Below the pieces are notes generated by a model, which saw nothing but the letters and a program-made list of their open reading frames with translations, did no database searches and had not been told where the DNA came from. From Campylobacterales bacterium (GTDB lineage: Bacteria; Campylobacterota_A; Desulfurellia; JAADFJ01), in contig JALWSW010000182.1 of the NCBI GenBank assembly GCA_027080125.1, forward strand, positions 1-13,495: a stretch of 13,495 nucleotides of DNA, written 5' to 3'. The translations under genes were made by a program, and so were the position numbers. Shown piece after piece: positions 8,468 through 13,495 of the stretch (positions are counted from its first letter, which is position 1; each line of letters starts with the position of its first letter).

Positions 8468-8495
8468 GATATATTCCTATAATCGAATTTGTCAA
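8468..8495 (-). promoter_or_regulatory. candidate sigma-70 promoter for the efflux operon
   Basis: On the minus strand a consensus -35 TTGACA (8495-8490) is followed, after 16 bases, by TATATC (8473-8468). The predicted start point falls at about 8461, one or two bases before the ATG at 8459, so the TolC-like gene would be translated from an essentially leaderless message. The -35 is perfect and the -10 moderate. It is the only promoter-like site directly upstream of the tolC-fusion-RND set. Confidence 0.55.
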
Positions 8496-8511
8496 GAGGA
8501 AATCGTGATAA

Positions 8512-8522
8512 ATTCCAGGAAT
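8512..8522. promoter_or_regulatory. perfect 11-bp palindrome between divergent promoters (possible operator)
   Basis: ATTCC-A-GGAAT is a perfect inverted repeat with 5-bp arms and one central base at 8517. The two divergent -35 boxes are at 8490-8495 and 8541-8546, so the palindrome sits within a base of their midpoint. A symmetric site here could serve a dimeric regulator controlling both the efflux operon and the EAL protein. No regulator gene is in the window. A match of this length in a 150-bp gap can also arise by chance. Confidence 0.35.
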
Positions 8523-8540
8523 CTGAAATAAACTCCATTC

Positions 8541-8569
8541 TTGACAATCAGGCGGTCGGATGCTATTTT
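8541..8569 (+). promoter_or_regulatory. candidate sigma-70 promoter for the PAS-GGDEF-EAL gene
   Basis: A perfect -35 TTGACA (8541-8546) is followed after exactly 17 bases by a -10 TATTTT (8564-8569), with a TGC just before the -10. The predicted start point is about 8576, leaving an AT-rich leader of roughly 70 bases before the ATG at 8647. This is the best promoter match in the window. Confidence 0.6.
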
Positions 8570-8638
8570 TACATATAGTTAGATATATTTAATTATAGTT
8601 ATTAGAAGAATAAATTTTTATACCGTTTCATCTAAACT

Positions 8639-8642
8639 GGAG
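8639..8642 (+). promoter_or_regulatory. Shine-Dalgarno of the PAS-GGDEF-EAL gene
   Basis: GGAG lies four bases before the ATG at 8647. The spacing is slightly short, but no other in-frame start nearby has a better site, so it supports the chosen start. Confidence 0.6.
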
Positions 8643-8646
8643 TACT

Positions 8647-11196
8647 ATGAATGTAAGAACGCCTTTCGAAGCTTTGGAAAAATCTTCCGTAGTTGGTGTA
8701 TTTATATATCAGGAGAAAGGCAGAATAGCCTATGTAAATGATACTGTTGCAAAACTGCTCGGATACAGCAGAGAAGAGCTTTTGAACACCTGCATAGTGG
8801 ATTATGTAGTAGGCAGCAAAGATTACATTCAGGAAAAAGAAGAACAGGTAAGAATGCGGACAAAGGGAAATCAGTTCACATACGAAAACAAATCACACCT
8901 GTTCAAAGCCAAAAACGGCTCGGTAATACCGGTTGCTGTTTTTGCCTATACAATAGAGTATAACAACAAGCCTTCAGGTTTTGTCATGGTGATAGATAAA
9001 ACGCAGGAGGAATCTGCAAAAAATCTCTTTTTCGCCCTAAGTCAGATTAACCAGCTTATAGTAAGAGAGAACAATCAAAATTCATTGCTTCAGTCTATAT
9101 GCAATATACTTGTTGATAAAGTGGGTTATCTTGCTACAAGCATAGGTAAGGTGGAAGAACCAGAAAAACTGTATAATATCCAATATATCACAGCAAAAAA
9201 CAATGAAATAAAGGAGGCGCTGCTTAACACGCCTATAAGCGTGGATGAGAACAAGCCTTATGGGAGAGGTTCGGTCTCTAAAGCCTATAATACAGGAGAG
9301 GTAGCGGTAATACCAGAAGTTGCCTCAAATAATGATTTCAGCTACTGGAGCGATGCTTATAAAGCTTATAATGTACATTCTGTCTGCTCGATTCCAATCA
9401 AAAAATTTGGCAAACTGGAATATATCATCTATATCGCAAGCAATTCTTCAAACAATTTTAGCGATATATATCGCCATCTGCTGGAAGAGATGCGCGGTGA
9501 CATAGAGTTTGCGCTAGAAAAGATTGAAAACAATCGGTACAACGATATGATGCTTACTGCATTAAACACCGGCTTGGATTTTGTTGTGATTACGGATAAA
9601 AATTTCAACATCGTTTATGTGAATAAGGCTGCAGAAAATCTCACAGGTTACAGCAAAGAGGAACTGATAGGCAGACACCACTCGATATTCTCAAGCAAAA
9701 CTCATAGCGAAAAGCTTACGCTTCAGCTATACAGAACTCTGCGTGAAGGTAAAATTTTTCATTCTCCTATGACATATAAAGTAAAAGATGGCTCTCTGAT
9801 AAATGCAGCGGTTACTATTGTTCCGTTCAGAATAGAAGGAAATGTAGAATATTATATTGCAGTGGGAGAAGATATAACCGAAAAAGAGGAGCTTTATGAG
9901 CGGTTAAATACTCTCATAAACTATGACAATTTAACAGGGTTGATCAACAGGGCATCGTTTATAAAATCGATAAAACATTTTACAGATAGAGCTGAATTTG
10001 AGAATTTAATCGGTGCGGTGGCTGTCATAAATCCGATAAATTTCAAAAATATTAATCATGCCTTCGGATTTGAAACAGGAAATCTTGTTTTGAAAGAGAT
10101 TGCCAAAAGGCTTAAAAAGAGCTTGAAAAAATATGACATTGTGGCTCGGCTTGAGGCAGACAAATTCGGTGTTCTTATTGAAAAGATGAACAGCGAATTG
10201 GATATAACAATTGTTGTTACAAATCTGCTCAATGCTTTGAAAGAATTATACAACATTGGCAGGGAAAAGATTTCAATCACATTTAATGTTGGTGTGAGTA
10301 TCTATCCAAGAAACGGTTTGAAGGCTTTTGAGCTGCTCAACAAAGCAAATATTGCTCTTATGGACGCAAAAAAGAAAGGGGAGAATTCCGTCGGTTTTTT
10401 TGAAAAAAGCCTGGAGGAAACTGTTTTCAAGCGGGTAAAACTCAGAGCAGACTTGAACCTTGCCATATCAAACAAGGAGTTTATGGTCTATTACCAGCCT
10501 TATGTGGACCGCAATAGAAAAATAGCCGGAGCAGAGGCGCTTCTTAGATGGAAAAAAGGAGACAGAACGGTTTTGCCTTTGGAATTCATACCGCTGCTTG
10601 AGCAAACCGAACTGATTGCTAAGGTCGAACAATATGTCCTGAGTACGGTTTTACAAGAGATAAAAAGGATAAAACAGCTTGACATAACTCCTGTAAAAAT
10701 GTCGCTAAATCTCTCGGAGAAAAGTTTTTATCAGCCTGACTTGAGCGAAATAGTAATCTCGGAAATGGATCGTCTGAATATAGAGAAGGATTTGCTTAAT
10801 ATTGAGATTGTGGAAAGAATACTGGTGGATAATTTCATTTATGTCAAGAATATTATTCAAACACTGCGAAAACATAGCATCGGGTTTTCCTTGGATGATT
10901 TTGGCACAGGTTATTCCTCACTCTTTTATCTTTCCCAGCTTCCTATAAATTATTTAAAGATTGATATCTCTTTTGTAAGGGAGATATTAAATAATGCAAA
11001 AACAAGAAACATAACCGAGAGTGCAGTAAATTTAGCAAGAAAACTAAACATTAAAACGGTGGCTGAAGGTGTGGAAAGCGTTGAGCAGTTTGAGATATTA
11101 AAATCATTCGGATGCGATTATTTTCAAGGGTATCTATTCAGCAAGCCGGTTGCTGTTGAAAAGTTTGAAAAACTGTTGAAAAAGAAAATATTATAA
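8647..11196 (+). CDS. PAS-GAF-PAS-GGDEF(degenerate)-EAL cyclic di-GMP phosphodiesterase
   Basis: This is a cytoplasmic signalling protein of 849 residues with no signal peptide or membrane helix. Domain order: PAS (about 5-118; IAYVNDTVAKLLGYSREELL), a GAF-like domain (about 125-290), a second PAS (about 297-412; VYVNKAAENLTGYSKEELIG), GGDEF (about 420-585; starts NYDNLTGLINR) and EAL (about 595-845). The cyclase signature is EADKF (503-507) instead of GGDEF, and the inhibitory-site RxxD is KKYD (494-497), so cyclase activity is unlikely. The EAL site looks complete: E630-A-L, N688, E720, DDFGTGYSSL (D750, D751), K771, E807 in AEGVE and Q827 in FQGYLFSKP. I infer hydrolysis of c-di-GMP, gated by PAS/GAF sensing, with the GGDEF domain possibly acting as a GTP-binding regulator. 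It is transcribed divergently from the efflux operon with its own promoter. The sensed signal is unknown. Confidence 0.95.
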   Translation: MNVRTPFEALEKSSVVGVFIYQEKGRIAYVNDTVAKLLGYSREELLNTCIVDYVVGSKDYIQEKEEQVRMRTKGNQFTYENKSHLFKAKNGSVIPVAVFAYTIEYNNKPSGFVMVIDKTQEESAKNLFFALSQINQLIVRENNQNSLLQSICNILVDKVGYLATSIGKVEEPEKLYNIQYITAKNNEIKEALLNTPISVDENKPYGRGSVSKAYNTGEVAVIPEVASNNDFSYWSDAYKAYNVHSVCSIPIKKFGKLEYIIYIASNSSNNFSDIYRHLLEEMRGDIEFALEKIENNRYNDMMLTALNTGLDFVVITDKNFNIVYVNKAAENLTGYSKEELIGRHHSIFSSKTHSEKLTLQLYRTLREGKIFHSPMTYKVKDGSLINAAVTIVPFRIEGNVEYYIAVGEDITEKEELYERLNTLINYDNLTGLINRASFIKSIKHFTDRAEFENLIGAVAVINPINFKNINHAFGFETGNLVLKEIAKRLKKSLKKYDIVARLEADKFGVLIEKMNSELDITIVVTNLLNALKELYNIGREKISITFNVGVSIYPRNGLKAFELLNKANIALMDAKKKGENSVGFFEKSLEETVFKRVKLRADLNLAISNKEFMVYYQPYVDRNRKIAGAEALLRWKKGDRTVLPLEFIPLLEQTELIAKVEQYVLSTVLQEIKRIKQLDITPVKMSLNLSEKSFYQPDLSEIVISEMDRLNIEKDLLNIEIVERILVDNFIYVKNIIQTLRKHSIGFSLDDFGTGYSSLFYLSQLPINYLKIDISFVREILNNAKTRNITESAVNLARKLNIKTVAEGVESVEQFEILKSFGCDYFQGYLFSKPVAVEKFEKLLKKKIL

Positions 11197-11254
11197 TTTT
11201 AATCTTTCATTCTCATCGTTTTTGTTGCATGCTAATCAATACCCAATAATTTTA

Positions 11255-11282
11255 TTAACAAACGTATCGTCAAAGATATTAT
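11255..11282 (+). promoter_or_regulatory. candidate promoter upstream of the WecA-like gene
   Basis: The 231-base gap 11197-11427 has no convincing gene or terminator. TTAACA (11255-11260) is followed after 16 bases by TATTAT (11277-11282), giving a moderate sigma-70-like match. An AGGAG (11304-11308) lies further on but no ATG, GTG or TTG follows at normal spacing. A second TTGACA (11346-11351) has no -10 at the right distance, and TTGACT (11394-11399) is only 14 bases from TATAAA (11414-11419), which is too close. This candidate would give a leader of about 140 bases. Confidence 0.3.
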
Positions 11283-11376
11283 AAATCGTATAAAATAACT
11301 AACAGGAGTATTTAATTATACGAAGCAATGTTATGATTAAAGGTATTGACATGGCACCTCTCAGATCTTCAGAAAA

Positions 11377-11393
11377 GTAAAGCCCTGACCCCC
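11377..11393 (+). repeat. possible REP/RAYT-type repeat fragment
   Basis: GTAAAGCCCTGACCCCC is a GC-rich island in an otherwise very AT-rich gap. From memory, strings of the form GGGGTCAGG(G/T)CT recur near IS200-like/REP-associated tyrosine transposase genes in several bacterial genomes. Only one copy is visible here and I see no inverted partner, so a mobile origin is an inference. A genome-wide count of the 17-mer would settle it. Confidence 0.3.
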
Positions 11394-11427
11394 TTGACTA
11401 TAAAAAGCAAGAATATAAACTTATGCC

Positions 11428-12453
11428 ATGGATTTATTTGTTGGTATTTCAGCAGCCATCTTTTTTGTCTCTCTTGTTGTCTGCCTATTCTTAATTCACA
11501 TAGCTAATAAAAAAGGGCTGTTTTTGGATAAAATTAAAGAGGACAAGCCTCAAAAATTCCACAATATTGATACGCCGAGAATCGGAGGTTTAGCTATAGT
11601 CATGGCTTTTTTAACAGGTTCTCTTCTTTTTATAAAAAATACGCTTGCTTTCAAGCTGGTTTTGGCGTCTTTGCCTATAATTATAGGTGGATTTTTAGAG
11701 GATAGTTCTATAAAAGTTCCTCCAAAAATCAGGCTTGCACTTGCCTTTTTGTCTGCTTTTTTGGCAATTTTATTCACAGGCGCCGTTCTTAAAGGTCTTG
11801 GTTTTGCGCCTTTTACGGATCTTCCGTATGCGGTTATGTTTGCGTTTACTATTTTTGCCGTTGCAGGTGTTTCAAATTCCATAAACATAATAGACGGCTT
11901 CAACGGTTTGGCAAGCGGTTTTTCGTTAATGGCATTGTTAGTTTTTGCCGCAGCTTCATATCAACTGCACGATAAGATTTTGTTTGAGATATCCTTAACA
12001 CTCTTTTTCTCAACATTTGGCTTTTTTGTATTGAATTTTCCTCTCGGTAAAATATTTTTGGGAGACGGCGGTGCCTATTTCTTGGGCTTTATGCTTGCTG
12101 AGCTATCCGTTTTCTTGGTTTCAAGACATCCCGACAAAATATCTCCCTGGTTTTGCCTTGCCGTTATGATATATCCGGTTTGGGAAGTGCTCTTCTCGTT
12201 TTACAGGCGGAAATTTTTAAGTGGTTTACCCGCTATGTATCCCGATAAAATGCACTTTCACAGCATATTTTACAGAAAAATAACAAATTCTAATTATAAA
12301 ACCACACTGCTTATCCTCGCCGCTCTCATTCCTTTCCAGGTAGGGGCTTTCTTTTTCAAATACAGAACATCCGTATCCCTGTTATTTATCCTTTTATTTA
12401 TACTGGCTTACAATATGTCATATCACGCAATCGTATGGCACAGGAAAAAATAA
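11428..12453 (+). CDS. WecA/MraY-superfamily polyprenyl-phosphate HexNAc-1-phosphate transferase
   Basis: This integral inner-membrane enzyme transfers a UDP-activated N-acetylhexosamine-1-phosphate to undecaprenyl phosphate, starting O-antigen, capsule or similar glycan synthesis. It has 341 residues with about ten hydrophobic helices from residue 2 to 335. Conserved motifs in order: DKPQKFHNIDTPRIGG (39-54, cytoplasmic loop), GGFLEDSSIKVPPKIRL (87-103; the DD of MraY is E91-D92, which I recall as usual in this subfamily), SNSINIIDGFNGLASG (149-164), FLGDGGAYFLG (210-220, D213 expected to bind Mg) and the histidine loop PDKMHFHS (272-279; H276, H278). The GDGGAYFLG form points to the glycan-initiating WecA/WbpL-like group rather than true MraY. 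It stands alone: no other polysaccharide gene is in the window. The ATG has no clear Shine-Dalgarno sequence, and a second ATG five bases earlier is out of frame. Sugar and polymer are unknown. Confidence 0.9.
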   Translation: MDLFVGISAAIFFVSLVVCLFLIHIANKKGLFLDKIKEDKPQKFHNIDTPRIGGLAIVMAFLTGSLLFIKNTLAFKLVLASLPIIIGGFLEDSSIKVPPKIRLALAFLSAFLAILFTGAVLKGLGFAPFTDLPYAVMFAFTIFAVAGVSNSINIIDGFNGLASGFSLMALLVFAAASYQLHDKILFEISLTLFFSTFGFFVLNFPLGKIFLGDGGAYFLGFMLAELSVFLVSRHPDKISPWFCLAVMIYPVWEVLFSFYRRKFLSGLPAMYPDKMHFHSIFYRKITNSNYKTTLLILAALIPFQVGAFFFKYRTSVSLLFILLFILAYNMSYHAIVWHRKK

Positions 12454-12462
12454 AAACCTACC

Positions 12463-12493
12463 CTTTTTTCACACCTCGTAGGTGTGAAAAAAG
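12463..12493. repeat. 31-bp perfect palindrome (14-bp arms, 3-base loop) between convergent genes
   Basis: CTTTTTTCACACCT (12463-12476) and AGGTGTGAAAAAAG (12480-12493) pair perfectly around CGT. It starts 10 bases after the WecA-like stop and ends 15 bases from the stop of the minus-strand nucleotidyltransferase, where a bidirectional terminator would be expected. However, the T-run is on the 5' arm and the A-run on the 3' arm, the reverse of a normal intrinsic terminator. On the plus strand only GTTTC follows the stem. On the minus strand a T-rich tract begins about 7 bases after it. A terminator, an RNA processing or stability hairpin, or a protein-binding site are all possible. The short gap (12454-12507) holds nothing else. 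Confidence 0.75.
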
Positions 12494-12507
12494 TTTCAGA
12501 CTTTCGC

Positions 12508-13128
12508 TCAAAACCTTTTTTCAAAGAAATCTCGTATCTTTTCCTTACCGATTTTTTCTTTTGGCTGCAAATGAGATATGTCATCATCCTCAATATCATC
12601 AATGTAAAGCAGTGCAGTAACAAAAAGTTTATATGTAATCCCATCAACAATATTTTTACTGTACTGAAACATCTCTCGTAAATTCATAACATCCTTGATT
12701 AAGAAATACACATCATAATAATCTCTAAATTTCGCTCTCAAAAACAGCGCATTGACTTTCATTGCAGCTACCTGCTTTAATGTTGCAATATTAAACCGTG
12801 AGCAAGTTTCAGGCTTCAAAAAACTCCATTGTGCATTGAAGAAAGTAACTTTTACACCATTAAGCAGCAGATCTATTTGTTCATCTGTTTGATTTAATAT
12901 TTCTTTGTCTTTAAACCGTTTTATAAAATCAAATATTTCTTCTTTGTCAAAATTATCCGCATAGGTAAAAAAATCCAGATCTTCGCTTTTTCTATGGCAA
13001 AGGTGAAGCGTCAATGCACTGCCGCCAACTAAAACATATTTGTCTAAAAAAGTGCAGTTATCTATCATCTCTATCAAAAGGGATTTGGTTTTAGGAAATA
13101 AGCAGTCTAAGTTTTTCAAATCTCTCAT
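12508..13128 (-). CDS. AbiEii/AbiGii-type nucleotidyltransferase (putative type IV toxin)
   Basis: This is a member of the AbiEii/MenA-like DNA polymerase-beta fold nucleotidyltransferases, which in known systems act as toxins in abortive-infection pairs, some by modifying tRNA. From the ATG at 13128 it has 206 residues. Motifs: YVLVGGSALTLHL (31-43) followed by HRKSEDLDFF (45-54), the GS...DxD active site with D50 and D52. Then come GVKVTFFN (91-98) and AAMKVNALFLRAKFRDYYDVYFL (121-143), whose K124, R131, K133 and D137 match the family's Lys/Asp motifs. All appear intact. An upstream ATG at 13161 is in frame, but the one at 13128 has AAAAGG 6 bases ahead and places the first motif normally. 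The gene overlaps the end of the upstream HTH gene by 38 bp, so the two are translated together. It converges on the WecA-like gene. Toxicity and target are inferred from the family only. Confidence 0.85.
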   Translation of the reverse strand: MRDLKNLDCLFPKTKSLLIEMIDNCTFLDKYVLVGGSALTLHLCHRKSEDLDFFTYADNFDKEEIFDFIKRFKDKEILNQTDEQIDLLLNGVKVTFFNAQWSFLKPETCSRFNIATLKQVAAMKVNALFLRAKFRDYYDVYFLIKDVMNLREMFQYSKNIVDGITYKLFVTALLYIDDIEDDDISHLQPKEKIGKEKIRDFFEKRF

Positions 13129-13495
13129 TTTTAACCTTTTTAAAATAACTGCTTTCAACATTCATTCCAAAAAACACCCTTGCTATCATTAGGTTTATTT
13201 TGATAAATCTTTTATCACTTTTCATCGTTTTTTCCCAAACCTTTTTTACCTTTCTTTTCCCAAACAGTGTAAGAAGCAAAACGATATCATCAAAATCCGC
13301 ATACTTCAAGGTATGTTCAATCAATAAATTTTCATTATACTCCAAATCCTTACTGTAACTCCAAAAAAGCCCTTTGTTTTTGAGCTTATCAAATAGGTTC
13401 AATTTTTGTTTATATGTTTTTAGCATTTTTGATACGGCAGCATTTGATAAGTTTAAAAACTTTGCAATGCTGCTTTGAGTATATCCATCTTTAAC
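13091..13495 (-). CDS. HTH protein with DUF6922-like domain, probable AbiEii partner (partial, N-terminus off window)
   Basis: The frame is open to the right edge, giving 134 visible residues. The first ATG in the window is at 13426, but the 23 codons before it clearly continue the protein: DGYTQSSIAKFLNLSNAAVS is a textbook helix-turn-helix (residues 3-22 of the visible part), so the true start lies outside. After a short linker comes KGLFWSYSKDLEY (about 41-53), then YADFDDIVLLLTLFGKRKVKKVW (about 65-87) and a basic tail with ARVFFGM. I recall this FWSYSKD...FGKRK.KKVW pattern as a small domain (DUF6922-like) commonly encoded next to AbiEii nucleotidyltransferases. It overlaps the downstream nucleotidyltransferase by 38 bp. 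The likely role is antitoxin and DNA-binding autoregulator. Alternatively, it may be the C-terminal part of a larger protein, for example a transposase with an HTH tail. The function is inferred from context. Confidence 0.75.
   Translation of the reverse strand, partial: VKDGYTQSSIAKFLNLSNAAVSKMLKTYKQKLNLFDKLKNKGLFWSYSKDLEYNENLLIEHTLKYADFDDIVLLLTLFGKRKVKKVWEKTMKSDKRFIKINLMIARVFFGMNVESSYFKKVKNERFEKLRLLIS
13135..13140 (-). promoter_or_regulatory. Shine-Dalgarno that decides the nucleotidyltransferase start
   Basis: On the minus strand AAAAGG (13140-13135) lies 6 bases before the ATG at 13128, within the coding region of the upstream HTH gene. No comparable site precedes the longer in-frame ATG at 13161. 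Confidence 0.5.

Noticed and set aside
8460..8495. TTG start that would extend the TolC-like protein by 12 residues
   Set aside because: The TTG is part of a TTGACA promoter box, has no Shine-Dalgarno sequence, and the extension would put extra residues before a good signal peptide starting at the ATG at 8459.
11346..11419. TTGACA (11346) and TTGACT (11394) as promoters for the WecA-like gene
   Set aside because: The first has no -10-like hexamer at 15-19 bases. The second is only 14 bases from TATAAA, which is too short for normal sigma-70 spacing.
13129..13161. Longer start (ATG 13161) for the nucleotidyltransferase
   Set aside because: It adds 11 residues with no family similarity, overlaps the upstream gene more, and lacks the AAAAGG that precedes the ATG at 13128.
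13424..13426. ATG at 13426 as the start of the HTH gene
   Set aside because: The frame stays open to the window edge, and the 23 codons before this ATG encode a convincing helix-turn-helix, so the gene begins outside the window.
1..13495. CRISPR arrays, tRNA or rRNA genes, complete insertion sequences
   Set aside because: No regularly spaced direct repeats, cloverleaf-like or rRNA-like segments, or transposase catalytic domains were recognised on either strand by reading. This was not a computed search.

Overview
The window looks like the chromosome of a Gram-negative, AT-rich bacterium. The evidence is an outer-membrane/RND efflux system, an MlaE/MlaF-type lipid transporter, a UbiE/MenG quinone methyltransferase and many AAA/TTT/ATA codons. 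The codon use, gene repertoire and the FWSYSKD-type protein at the right edge would fit Campylobacterota (for example Desulfurellales such as Hippea) or a similar anaerobic lineage. This is a guess from sequence style, not a demonstrated assignment.

Positions 1-8459 (all minus strand, so read right to left) hold a run of seven genes. First come a TolC-like outer membrane factor, a membrane fusion protein and an AcrB-like RND pump, tightly packed with a 4-bp overlap and then direct abutment. Next are ubiE/menG (43-bp gap), alr (146-bp gap with a possible promoter of its own), and mlaE and mlaF (4-bp overlap and 1-bp gap). mlaF is cut by the left edge. The first three genes should form a complete tripartite efflux pump. 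ubiE, alr and the mla genes serve quinone synthesis, D-alanine supply for peptidoglycan and envelope lipid transport, so the run as a whole is cell-envelope themed.

Positions 8460-8646 are a divergent control region. It has TTGACA-type promoters on both strands and a perfect 11-bp palindrome almost exactly midway between the two -35 boxes. To its right (plus strand, 8647-11196) is an 849-residue cytoplasmic PAS-GAF-PAS-GGDEF-EAL protein. Its GGDEF motif is degenerate (EADKF) and its EAL site is intact, so it is predicted to degrade cyclic di-GMP rather than make it.

Positions 11197-11427 are non-coding. They contain a candidate promoter, a stranded AGGAG and a repeat-like GTAAAGCCCTGACCCCC string. 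A polyprenyl-phosphate N-acetylhexosamine-1-phosphate transferase of the WecA/MraY superfamily follows (11428-12453, plus). After it lies a 31-bp perfect palindrome (12463-12493) in the gap between convergent genes.

The right end (12508-13495, minus) looks like accessory DNA. It carries an AbiEii-type nucleotidyltransferase (putative type IV toxin) and, overlapping its start, an upstream helix-turn-helix protein whose N-terminus runs off the window. No RNA genes, CRISPR arrays or complete insertion sequences were seen.
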